Source: Fabrea salina
Taxonomy: Eukaryota > Ciliophora > Heterotrichea > Heterotrichida > Fabreidae
DNA: 64,000 bases
NCBI GenBank assembly: GCA_022984795.1
Contig: JALIHJ010000055.1
Span: forward strand, 114,978-178,977
Direction: 5' to 3'
Of the stretch, positions 1-6,644 are shown in pieces; the first letter of the stretch is position 1, and every line of letters starts with the position of its first letter. The notes below the pieces were generated by a model, which was not told the origin of the DNA, searched no databases, and worked only from the letters and a program-made list of their open reading frames with translations. The position numbers were made by a program, and so were the translations under genes.

Positions 1-405
1 AACCAACCACAACAAAAAGAAACTTAGAAAAGTAAAAGCATTCTCGAAGTAGTGTTTAGAGAACTCTTCTGAGTACTTACCGCTGTGTCCAAACTGGTAG
101 TCCTCACTTTGAGAAACCAACTCAGAAGCTGAGTCTTTTAAAAAGTTTAAAAACACCCAGTAAGAATTGGCCTCTAGCATAGAAACTGAACAGTCAGTGT
201 AACTTACTCCTACATAAGCAAATAAAGTTACGAACTGCAGGTTCACAAAGTTATGAACAAAGTAGTCCGTCAAGTCTTCCCTGTCTTTTCTTAGTTTTGG
301 AACGTAAATCAAAGCCAAAATACCACTCATCAAAAAATAAGCTACCAAACTCACAATCCCCAGTCCTGAAAAAAGTGCTTGCGAACAAATATCCTCTGTT
401 TCCAT
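1..405 (-). CDS. Partial multi-pass membrane protein, 3' part beyond the left edge
   Basis: An ATG at 405-403 on the minus strand opens a frame of 135 codons that stays open to base 1, so the C-terminus lies outside the window. The visible part has a hydrophobic segment around residues 11-35, a short basic/acidic stretch (KLRKDREDLTDYF), a second hydrophobic segment around 52-70 and the start of a third around 123-135, which looks like a small polytopic membrane protein. I recognise no family. The start lies only 10 nt from the start codon of the divergent MYB gene. A possible 15-nt intron-like string near residue 109 lacks the branch-point A at position 10 and is not needed for an open frame. 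Confidence 0.6.
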   Translation of the reverse strand, partial: METEDICSQALFSGLGIVSLVAYFLMSGILALIYVPKLRKDREDLTDYFVHNFVNLQFVTLFAYVGVSYTDCSVSMLEANSYWVFLNFLKDSASELVSQSEDYQFGHSGKYSEEFSKHYFENAFTFLSFFLLWLV

Positions 406-415
406 ATATTAAATT
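406..415. promoter_or_regulatory. 10-nt spacer between two divergent start codons
   Basis: The interval between the divergent ATGs is an AT-only decamer (ATATTAAATT-like). Any core promoter or leader for both genes must fit here or extend into the opposite coding region. This is inferred from geometry; no factor site is recognised. Confidence 0.4.
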
Positions 416-1129
416 ATGGAAGAGAACTTTAATCTAAAAGACAAAAACATCGAACCTGTAAAAGTAGAAGAAGGCCTTTGGATGGTTCCTTGCAAACTTG
501 ATATAGTATCCCGTAAATACCTTCCCCTGTGCAAACCTCCCAACTCAGATGCCCAAGCCAGTCTGAGGAAACCTTGGAACGACAAAGAAGACTCTGAACT
601 TCTAAGACTCATCCAGGAAAAGGGTACTAGGAAGTGGACCGCTATTGCAAATGCACTTAACCAAGCACTGCACGAAGGAAAGCCAGGCAGACTAGGCAAG
701 CAGTGCCGCGAAAGGTGGTACAACCACCTCAACCCTGCTTTGAAAAAGTCTGAGTGGACTCAAGAAGAAGACGAACTAATAATAACCCAACAGAGTCGCC
801 TTGGCAATAAGTGGAGTCTTATTGCTAAGGAACTCCCTGGGAGAACTGAAAACAGCGTTAAAAACCGCTGGAAAAGCATTGTGAGAAGAACCAAAAAGTC
901 AATAAACAAACAAAACCAACTACTAGGCTCAATAAAGGTTGAAGGAGGCGGCGAAGTAGGCGAAGGAGATGGCTCATATAGTGAAATACTTCCGGAATTC
1001 GAGAATTCTTTTGGTATGAGAATTGAAACCAATTACTTTTTTAAAAGCTCTCCTTATAATGAAGATATTGACTACACTTACCACAGTGGCAATGAATCTC
1101 TAAGTGACCTTTTAATTCATCATTTCTGA
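416..1129 (+). CDS. R2R3-type MYB DNA-binding protein
   Basis: This 237-residue protein has two adjacent MYB repeats. R2 has tryptophans at 54, 74 and 101; R3 has them at 114, 133 and 152, the regular spacing that forms the helix-turn-helix core. The linker NHLNPALKKSEWT and the run GRTENSVKNRWKS are typical of animal, plant and protist R2R3 MYBs that bind DNA in the nucleus. The acidic C-terminal tail (about 190-237) could be an activation region. It ends at TGA, one of several genes here that use TGA as a true stop. It is divergent from the membrane gene to its left and convergent with the DOMON gene at 19 nt. It is probably a sequence-specific transcription factor; a CDC5-like splicing role is less likely because the protein is short. 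Confidence 0.88.
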   Translation: MEENFNLKDKNIEPVKVEEGLWMVPCKLDIVSRKYLPLCKPPNSDAQASLRKPWNDKEDSELLRLIQEKGTRKWTAIANALNQALHEGKPGRLGKQCRERWYNHLNPALKKSEWTQEEDELIITQQSRLGNKWSLIAKELPGRTENSVKNRWKSIVRRTKKSINKQNQLLGSIKVEGGGEVGEGDGSYSEILPEFENSFGMRIETNYFFKSSPYNEDIDYTYHSGNESLSDLLIHHF

Positions 1130-1148
1130 AGTATTTTGGAACTTAGTA

Positions 1149-1709
1149 TTAAATACCATTCTTAAATGAAAGAAAAGACATTTCATCGTCAGCAGTTAAA
1201 GTGAATTCTTCAGTGCCCGCGTAGTCGTGGTGTTCGATTTCGTCACTCAGATTGCACTTTCCGTAGGCCCACTGTATGTAGTAATCTTTTCCTATTTCGT
1301 AGGCGTTGTCCTTTCTGTCGTCAGTGTCCAAGGCACGTGTCCAAGAGTAAACATAATAGTCTCCTTCCTCAGAAGTTTCTATGTCTTTTAGGTCGTAAGT
1401 GCCTCCGTAAGCATCATCTAAAGGAGGGTACCCGTTTCCAGTTGCCCACCTGTCGTCAAACAAGTTGTCTTTTTTCCAGTTGATAGTTACATAGTCCCCG
1501 TGGGACATGTTTTCTCCGTCTTCTATTTCTTTGATGCCCATTCCAGCCCACCCAAAGTAGTCGTCTTCTCTTATACTTGCAGGCACGTAAAAGTTCAGCC
1601 TGACCTCTGTGTCTGAAGGGTACTCCCAAGTCACTTTCAAGTCGTTTGGAAGTTGGAATTCCCCTGCAAAAGCTAACACTAGCAAGCTCCCTGTTATCAG
1701 CAATTTCAT
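1149..1709 (-). CDS. Secreted DOMON-domain protein
   Basis: This 186-residue protein starts with a signal peptide (about 1-16, MKLLITGSLLVLAFAG). The rest is a single DOMON-type beta-sandwich as in the N-terminal region of dopamine beta-monooxygenase-like proteins. Diagnostic stretches are FGWAGMGI, an HGDYVTINW-like strand, DRWATGNGYPPLDD, the SWTRALDTDDRKD strand and IQWAYG. DOMON domains bind heme or sugars and are usually extracellular or lumenal. No monooxygenase or cytochrome b561 domain follows, so this is a stand-alone DOMON protein. Whether it binds heme cannot be judged. It is tail-to-tail with the MYB gene and head-to-tail with the kinase gene on the same strand. Confidence 0.72.
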   Translation of the reverse strand: MKLLITGSLLVLAFAGEFQLPNDLKVTWEYPSDTEVRLNFYVPASIREDDYFGWAGMGIKEIEDGENMSHGDYVTINWKKDNLFDDRWATGNGYPPLDDAYGGTYDLKDIETSEEGDYYVYSWTRALDTDDRKDNAYEIGKDYYIQWAYGKCNLSDEIEHHDYAGTEEFTLTADDEMSFLSFKNGI

Positions 1710-1745
1710 TTTTATCCGTTTTTAAGTAGACTTAGGTAATTACAG

Positions 1746-2909
1746 CTAAACAGTACTTGAAAATATAGGGAACTTCAAAGCCTCTTGGCAAGAAGGCCGG
1801 ACTTCGGGGTTGAAAGCCGTCATAGCGTAGATTGCCTCAATGGTTTCTGTAGACAGTTGGTTTAAAAAATGTTCTGGAATATGAACAAATCCTCTCATAT
1901 TCCTTACCATAGTTTCTTGTTGATTCAAGCCCAGCACTGGGTTGTACCCCAACAAAAGCGTGCAGAACACCACTCCTATACTGAAAACGTCAGCTTTGCT
2001 GGTGTAAGGCTCAGAGTTTAGCACTTCGGGAGCCATGTACCCCACAGTTCCGCACTTCCTAGTGAGTGGTTGGTTCTTCATATAAGTAGCAAGTCCGAAG
2101 TCGCCTAGTCTGAAGTTAGAAATGTCTTTGTCACTGTACAAAAGAAGATTCTCGAGTTTTAAGTCTCTGTGAACAATGTTTTTGCTGTGGAGTTCAGAAA
2201 CTATGCACAGTAGTTTCTTAACAACTTCAACAGCTTGCGACTCAGACAGGCCCTTTTTGAGTTTAATGAACTTCAAAAAGTCCATTGCTGGTAAGAACTC
2301 CATTACTAAGTAAACGTACTCACAGTGCTCGTACACACTTAGGAGCTTGACACTTTGAGTAACTAAACAGTCCCTCATGATTCTGATCTCTTGTGTGAGG
2401 TCTTGTACGTTGGAGCGGGTAAAGGTCTTTCTGATGGCTTTTATGACTACCTTTTGACCCGAAGACTTGTCTTGTCCTAGGTAAACAGTGCTCCTTTTGG
2501 TTTTTGTGAGTAAACTACAAACTTCGATGTCTTTCTGTATGTCAGTCATCAAGACGTAAGGTCTCAAAGCTTGTTTCCATTGGATGACTTCACAAAAGTC
2601 AGAACAAGAAAATTCTTCAAATAAATTATTCCACCAAAGTCTGAACCCGCACAGTAAATCGTTGTGGAACTCTTGCAGGTGCTTGAAGCTGAGGAACATT
2701 AAATGCGTAGTTCTAGAGTTGGGGTTGTCTTTCAAAATGATCTTTTTAGAGGTGACTTGGATGAATTTGAGTTTAGGAGGAGAAAACTTGTTCCCTACTA
2801 AAAGGTACCCTTCTTTCAAAACAGAGTTTTCAGAGACAAAACTGGGGTATCTGCACTTGGTCCACAAAGTTTTTCTGTACATCTCATTTGTCTGAAAAAT
2901 CGATTCCAT
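1746..2909 (-). CDS. Serine/threonine protein kinase with N-terminal PH-like region
   Basis: In this 387-residue protein, residues about 30-120 look like a PH-type module (LKEGYLLVGNKFSPPKLKFI, then strands and a Trp-containing helix), a layout common in ciliate kinases. Kinase motifs follow: Lys157 in KVVIKAIRK, the catalytic loop IVHRDLKLEN with Asp249, DFG at 270-272, and GTVGYMAPE at 288-295. All residues needed for phosphotransfer are visible. The glycine-rich loop (about 134-145) is degenerate with no clear GxGxxG. The YMAPEVL activation segment suits a CAMK/AGC-like group. The start ATG sits in the recurrent ATAAATG context and is divergent from the ERGIC3 gene with a 49-nt gap. Confidence 0.88.
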   Translation of the reverse strand: MESIFQTNEMYRKTLWTKCRYPSFVSENSVLKEGYLLVGNKFSPPKLKFIQVTSKKIILKDNPNSRTTHLMFLSFKHLQEFHNDLLCGFRLWWNNLFEEFSCSDFCEVIQWKQALRPYVLMTDIQKDIEVCSLLTKTKRSTVYLGQDKSSGQKVVIKAIRKTFTRSNVQDLTQEIRIMRDCLVTQSVKLLSVYEHCEYVYLVMEFLPAMDFLKFIKLKKGLSESQAVEVVKKLLCIVSELHSKNIVHRDLKLENLLLYSDKDISNFRLGDFGLATYMKNQPLTRKCGTVGYMAPEVLNSEPYTSKADVFSIGVVFCTLLLGYNPVLGLNQQETMVRNMRGFVHIPEHFLNQLSTETIEAIYAMTAFNPEVRPSCQEALKFPIFSSTV

Positions 2910-2958
2910 TTATATTCCTAAACAGAACTAGGTTTAATTTTTGTCAGCCTACTTAATA

Positions 2959-3987
2959 ATGTCTCTTTCAAGGGTAAAGAACTTCGACCTTTTTCCAAAG
3001 ATTTCTTCAGACCACCAAACAAAAAGCGTGCTGGGAGGAGTGCTTTCAGTAGTTTCCTTGACTGTGATGACTTCTTTGTTTCTTTACGAAACTATTTGTT
3101 ACTTGTCTTCTCCTTACGCTCCCAACTTAAAGGTCGAAGGCTACTCACAAACTTCTAGAATGCGTATAGACCTTAACATTTCTTTTACACACATGCCTTG
3201 TGAAGTCATTACTGCCCACTACTCAGACGCTACAGGTTCTCACTTTATTGCAAGTGAACTCAAAAGAATCAGAATCAGCAAGAAAGGCAAGTACCTTTGG
3301 GACAGAGAAACCCAAAAAGTCCTTATGCCTGGCTTCAAAGAAACCAGCAAAGCTTCTTGTGGGAGCTGCTACGGAGCAGAAACCTTCGAGGGCCAGTGCT
3401 GCAATACTTGCGAAGAAGTCATAGAAGCGTACCAGCGCAGAAGGTGGCAGCTTCCCAGAAAGCACTTAATTGAACAGTGCAGAAGGAAGTTGCAAGACAC
3501 AATTGAGGGACCAAGTGAACCTGAAGGGTGCCTTTTGTTCGGGTACATTAGTGTGAAGAAGAACCCAGGAAACTTCCACTTTTCAATCTCTCAGGTAGGA
3601 CAAATGATGCTGGCTACAGGGGCTTTAAACATAGACGGGTCGCATAAAATCCACAATTTGCAATTCAACGACCCTAAGAGTGAAGCTTACAGTGGAATTA
3701 GCCCTTTCGAAGACTACTTCGTGGAGGGAAAGTACGTTTCACAGTACTACTTAAAAGTAGCCCCTGCAATACTGCCTTCGGGTCAAAGAACCTACCATAC
3801 CAGTGCACATTCCCACTCACTAGACCAAATTCTTCCTCCAGAAATCACTTTTAACTACGACGTAGAACCTATAGTTACAGTGTACCAGCCCTACGAAACA
3901 TTCAGTGAATTCCTAGTTAACTTATGCGCTATCATAGGAGGGTGGTACGCAGTTTCAGTATTTCTAATTCAAGTCATCGCAAAATAA
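2959..3987 (+). CDS. ERGIC3: ERGIC3/Erv46-like ER-Golgi cargo receptor subunit
   Basis: From the first ATG the protein is 342 residues; an upstream TTG at 2941 is rejected as a start. It has the family layout: a short cytosolic N-terminus (LSRVKNFDLFPKI), a first membrane helix soon after, a large lumenal domain, and a C-terminal membrane helix (about 318-340, NLCAIIGGWYAVSVFLI). The hallmark cysteine cluster CGSCYGAE...QCCNTCEE and the FHFSISQVGQMML-like segment are present. Erv46/ERGIC3 works with Erv41/ERGIC2 in COPII/COPI vesicles to cycle cargo between ER and Golgi. It ends 13 nt before the next start on the same strand. Confidence 0.9.
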   Translation: MSLSRVKNFDLFPKISSDHQTKSVLGGVLSVVSLTVMTSLFLYETICYLSSPYAPNLKVEGYSQTSRMRIDLNISFTHMPCEVITAHYSDATGSHFIASELKRIRISKKGKYLWDRETQKVLMPGFKETSKASCGSCYGAETFEGQCCNTCEEVIEAYQRRRWQLPRKHLIEQCRRKLQDTIEGPSEPEGCLLFGYISVKKNPGNFHFSISQVGQMMLATGALNIDGSHKIHNLQFNDPKSEAYSGISPFEDYFVEGKYVSQYYLKVAPAILPSGQRTYHTSAHSHSLDQILPPEITFNYDVEPIVTVYQPYETFSEFLVNLCAIIGGWYAVSVFLIQVIAK

Positions 3988-4000
3988 CTTCAGTAATAAA

Positions 4001-4393
4001 ATGGACCGAGTTAAAGCTATAATCTTAGGAATTCCGCGTCAAAAGCTAAAAAGCAACGTAAACATTCTTCAGAACATAGAGAAGGAAATGATGCCTGAAG
4101 AGAAATACGAGCAAATGCTTACTATGACTAAAAGGAACTTACTTCTGAAAATTATAGCTCTTCCATCTTCGGTTATCCTGAGTATGCAGGTGCCCTTTCC
4201 ACCAGAGGTAATTTACTCAGGAGTAGCTAAGGCTGGAGTTTGCCTCTTGACTTACAGAACACTTACAGTGCCGCATACCTTTGCTTTGCACAAAAAAATA
4301 TCAGAGTGCATTGAAGAGTACAACATTGAAGAGCAAATAAAACAGAAACTCGAAAAAGAAGAACTTGAAAAAGAAGAACCCAAAGATAGCTAG
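4001..4393 (+). CDS. Hypothetical 130-residue protein
   Basis: This is an open frame from ATG to TAG with the same dense spacing as its neighbours (13 nt after ERGIC3, 18 nt before the next start). The sequence is basic at the N-terminus, has two moderately hydrophobic stretches (about 48-68 and 70-95) that could be membrane-associated helices, and ends in a charged coil with repeated KEELEKEEP-like units. I do not recognise a family. A small mitochondrial or ER membrane protein is possible but unproven. Confidence 0.6.
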   Translation: MDRVKAIILGIPRQKLKSNVNILQNIEKEMMPEEKYEQMLTMTKRNLLLKIIALPSSVILSMQVPFPPEVIYSGVAKAGVCLLTYRTLTVPHTFALHKKISECIEEYNIEEQIKQKLEKEELEKEEPKDS

Positions 4394-4411
4394 TTCCATT
4401 TAATATAAACT

Positions 4412-4981
4412 ATGAAAAGATTCAGGAAAAAATTCCAAAGAAAAACTTGTTCACTTGAAGAAAAAGCTTTAGAGGACTTAATTAGCGCAAGTGAAGAGTA
4501 CAAGTTCACTCCTAAAAAGGTTTATGACAACCCCATTAGTTCCTGGGAAGATTCATCTGTGTCCTGCCAAACCACTGAGCACTCTGCCAAACTCCACATC
4601 AAACTCCCATCTGTTAATTCTGAAAAGTTTTCCAAAGAGCAGATCATTAACGGATTGAGTTCAAGAAGAAGAACTAGCTACAAAAAACCACCCATTGAGA
4701 ATTTCAAAACCAAACAAACCGAATTAGTGCGTCTCAGCAAGGCCTGGATAGACACTCCTAGGGCTCCTCCAGGTCCCCAGTACAAAGAACTGTATTCTTT
4801 TAAACTCAGTTCTAGACGCTCAAGTTCAGTTTCGAGGAAAACCATACAGCTAAACTTAAATCAAAGCACTGACAGAACAACCAGAGAAAAGTTCCTTGAA
4901 AAGAGTTACAACAGAAACAGACTGTCTTCCAAAATCAGAATTGGAAAACTAATAGACATGCACTTGCTAGGTTCCAAGTAA
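4412..4981 (+). CDS. Hypothetical basic, mostly disordered 189-residue protein
   Basis: The protein is rich in Lys, Arg and Ser, with clusters such as SSRRRTSYKKPP and SSRRSSSVSRK that look like phosphorylation sites. No folded domain is recognised. A segment around residues 108-124 (LSKAWIDTPRAPPGPQY) is the least low-complexity part. The gene is bounded by 18 nt upstream and by the tiny eL41 gene 47 nt downstream on the same strand. It is likely real from its codon use and the packed arrangement. Function is unknown; a cytoskeletal or cortical linker is a guess from composition only. Confidence 0.55.
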   Translation: MKRFRKKFQRKTCSLEEKALEDLISASEEYKFTPKKVYDNPISSWEDSSVSCQTTEHSAKLHIKLPSVNSEKFSKEQIINGLSSRRRTSYKKPPIENFKTKQTELVRLSKAWIDTPRAPPGPQYKELYSFKLSSRRSSSVSRKTIQLNLNQSTDRTTREKFLEKSYNRNRLSSKIRIGKLIDMHLLGSK

Positions 4982-5028
4982 ACTTGTGTAATTTAATAAC
5001 CATCTTGTTTGTACGGTGCTTATAAAAT

Positions 5029-5106
5029 ATGCGAGATAAGTGGAAGAAGAAGCGAATGAGGAGACTCAAGCGTAAGAGGAGGAAGATGAGGCAGAGGGCA
5101 AAGTAG
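5029..5106 (+). CDS. RPL41: 60S ribosomal protein eL41 (25 residues)
   Basis: ATG to TAG encodes 25 residues beginning MRDKWKKKRMRRLKRKRR and ending KMRQRAK. Apart from a few substitutions this is the universally conserved eL41, the smallest eukaryotic ribosomal protein, a single basic helix at the subunit interface. The gene has no intron. It is too short for usual ORF thresholds and lies antisense to a spurious longer frame. It faces the selenoprotein M gene, whose SECIS hairpin starts within about 10 nt of this stop codon. Confidence 0.95.
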   Translation: MRDKWKKKRMRRLKRKRRKMRQRAK

Positions 5107-5113
5107 TTAATAT

Positions 5114-5170
5114 AATGTAAGGCTCCATCCTTTCCATTCATTTCAGAAAAGACTTCACTTCCTTATACAG
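5114..5170 (-). promoter_or_regulatory. SECIS element in the 3' region of the selenoprotein M gene
   Basis: On the minus strand just after the stop codon a hairpin can be drawn: helix I pairs TAAGG (5165-5161) with CCTTA (5122-5118). The non-Watson-Crick quartet side GTGA lies at 5158-5155. Helix II pairs GTCTTTTC with GAAAGGAT over 8 positions, including G-U pairs. An 11-nt apical loop holds AAA at 5143-5141, and the 3' side carries GGAG with the expected GA. The distance from TGA of the quartet to the loop AAA is 11 nt, the usual eukaryotic SECIS spacing. The quartet begins with G rather than the commoner A. The fold was worked out by hand. Confidence 0.75.
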
Positions 5171-5171
5171 T

Positions 5172-5462
5172 TTATCCACTAGGGTAGAATCCGTGTTCCT
5201 GGAGAGTCATTTCGATCTGTTGCGAGTTCATCTTGGAAACGTCAACAGTCTTCATTTCATAGCCTTTTTCGTTTAAGAAAATCAGCCTCGGGTCGCCTCC
5301 TACGTACATCACAGGCACGTTGTACTTGTCGGCTTTTTCACGGATAAAGTCTTTGACTTCAGGCAGTCGGTTGAGTCTTCAGCCCGAACAACTTTTCAAA
5401 ACTACTTCTGAGAACCCTGAAACCAACCCTACTGCAAGTAGGCAAACCAGCAGTTTCCTCAT
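5172..5462 (-). CDS. SELENOM: Selenoprotein M-like thiol-disulfide oxidoreductase with in-frame TGA (Sec28)
   Basis: The frame runs from ATG (5462) to TAA (5172) with one internal TGA at 5381-5379. Read as selenocysteine it gives 96 residues: a signal peptide (about 1-18), then the redox motif C-S-G-U at 25-28, then RLNRLPEVKDFI, a G-D-P-R-LIFL strand and a C-terminal helix ending LQEHGFYPSG. Order and wording match the SelM/Sep15 thioredoxin-like family of the ER lumen (family SelM has CGGU followed by QLNRLKEVK, and ends with ELGFY). The TGA falls exactly on the catalytic position, and a SECIS hairpin lies immediately downstream. TGA is a normal stop elsewhere in the window, so recoding must be specific. 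It lies on the same strand as the Rab gene, 43 nt from that gene's stop. Confidence 0.88.
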
Positions 5463-5505
5463 ATTAGTTTTTAAACACTTTTAATTCAACAGTTGTTATC
5501 ATTGG

Positions 5506-6150
5506 TTAATTATTACAGCACTGTTTTTTAAGTCTTTTAGGGTGGGTGGTTAGGCTTGCTTTGAACCTGCAAGCAGCGTTATCGTGGTTCTTGCAAGTAA
5601 GAGATTTTACGTCATAAATAGCTTGAAGCAAACTTTCAAAGGCTTCTCTAACCCTTGTCACTGTGATAGCAGAAGTTTCTTCAAATAGCATTGAGTTCTC
5701 TTTAGCAAACCTGTAACCTTGGTCTCGGGCCACTCTTCTAATTTGGGGGTTTCGGTCGCACAAGTCCACTTTGTTACCTACCAACATTATCACAATCTCA
5801 GGTTCCGCGTGGTCCTTTAGTTCCTCCATCCATCTTTTGGCAGCTTGGAAGGACTTTTCATTGGTCACGTCGTAAACCAAAAGTGCCCCTACAGCCCTGC
5901 GGTAGTGGGCACAAGTAATAGCTCTGTACCTTTCTTGTCCAGCTGTGTCCCAGATTTGGGCTTTCACTACTCCTCCGGACTCCAATGGAACTGTCCGTGT
6001 TGCAAATTCCACTCCTATCGTTGAAGTGGGTGACTTCGGAAGAGTCCCTTTAACGTATCGAGAAAGCAAGTGAGTCTTTCCCACTGCTGCGTCGCCTACA
6101 AGCACTATTTTGTACAAGTAGTCGTAGTCCTCGTCGCTGTTGCCCTGCAT
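5506..6150 (-). CDS. Rab family small GTPase (Rab11/Rab2-like)
   Basis: This 214-residue protein has all G motifs: GDAAVGKT (about 19-26), Thr in STIGVEFATR for switch I, WDTAGQERYRAIT for switch II, NKVDL and ETSA. The Rab F motifs (IGVEF, AQIWDTAGQERYR, YYRRAVGALLVYD) mark it as Rab rather than Ras or Ran. The C-terminus ends CCNN, with two cysteines available for geranylgeranylation. Switch residues resemble Rab11, which acts in recycling endosomes and, in ciliates, around the contractile vacuole; exact subtype is uncertain. The start lies in the GATAAATG context. Confidence 0.88.
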   Translation of the reverse strand: MQGNSDEDYDYLYKIVLVGDAAVGKTHLLSRYVKGTLPKSPTSTIGVEFATRTVPLESGGVVKAQIWDTAGQERYRAITCAHYRRAVGALLVYDVTNEKSFQAAKRWMEELKDHAEPEIVIMLVGNKVDLCDRNPQIRRVARDQGYRFAKENSMLFEETSAITVTRVREAFESLLQAIYDVKSLTCKNHDNAACRFKASLTTHPKRLKKQCCNN

Positions 6151-6273
6151 TTATCTTATTTTGAAACTTTGTTTCCGACATGCTTTGGAGCGTTAACGCT
6201 TGTGGAGACTAACTGTTGACTGCCTTTGCCTACAGAGGTGTTTTTAAGTTGGTTATCTGCAGTGCTTTTAGAA

Positions 6274-6355
6274 GACAGCATGGCCGAGCGGTTAAGGCGA
6301 CAGACTTGAAATCTGTTGGGGTTCACCCGCGCAGGTTCGAATCCTGCTGCTGTCG
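6274..6355 (+). tRNA. tRNA-Ser (anticodon UGA)
   Basis: An 82-nt cloverleaf: acceptor GACAGCA pairs with TGCTGTC, the D-arm contains the TGGCCGAGCGG box A, and the anticodon stem CAGA/TCTG encloses loop CTTGAAA, giving anticodon TGA that reads serine UCA. There is a long class II variable arm (GGGGTTCACCC type) and a T-arm GCAGG TTCGAAT CCTGC with box B. Discriminator base is G, as in serine tRNAs. A run of six T follows at 6357-6362, a Pol III terminator. No intron and no encoded CCA. Confidence 0.96.
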
Positions 6356-6356
6356 G

Positions 6357-6362
6357 TTTTTT
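6357..6362 (+). terminator. Pol III oligo-T terminator of the tRNA-Ser gene
   Basis: Six T residues begin 2 nt after the mature tRNA end, the standard RNA polymerase III stop. Confidence 0.85.
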
Positions 6363-6408
6363 GTTGCTGTACTTTCAAACGCTCTATTTTGAATTCCACT
6401 CAAAAATG

Positions 6409-6600
6409 TTAATTATAAAAAGTTGTGACCTTAGGGGCTTCTGGAAGCTCTTGGAAAGGACGTCTTCGAGAGGAGGCATTGATTCTTTTGACCAATGGCG
6501 CGTTATTTTCAGGGTCCTTTTGTAGGGGCGAAGCTGATACTTCCGAGCTGTAAAACAAGTCGTGTGTCCAAATTAAATGCAAGCTGTCGTTTCCTAACAT
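6409..6600 (-). CDS. Possible small gene, 63 residues, unknown
   Basis: ATG to TAA on the minus strand fills most of the gap between the tRNA and the lipase-like gene. The product begins MLGNDSLHLIWTHDLFY and has a basic patch NASSRRRPFQ near its end. Its start would be divergent from the lipase-like start by 44 nt, the arrangement seen elsewhere in this genome. In a genome this packed a 270-nt empty gap would be unusual, which mildly favours a real gene. No family recognised; it may be a chance ORF. Confidence 0.35.
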   Translation of the reverse strand: MLGNDSLHLIWTHDLFYSSEVSASPLQKDPENNAPLVKRINASSRRRPFQELPEAPKVTTFYN

Positions 6601-6644
6601 TCTTCTAATTAATTATCGTTAAAATATTATGCTGTTCCTGATAA

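Noticed and set aside
110-140. A 15-nt GTAAG...AG string in the left partial gene as an intron
   Set aside because: Position 10 is not A, the frame is open without splicing, and removal neither helps nor harms.
2941-2958. Upstream TTG start for ERGIC3
   Set aside because: Non-ATG starts are not expected; the ATG at 2959 gives the usual N-terminus.
4935-5141. 68-residue minus-strand frame over the eL41 gene
   Set aside because: It is the antisense shadow of eL41 and overlaps both the SECIS hairpin and the previous gene.
6316-6525. Plus-strand frame through the tRNA-Ser
   Set aside because: It begins inside the tRNA and reads its T-arm; not a gene.
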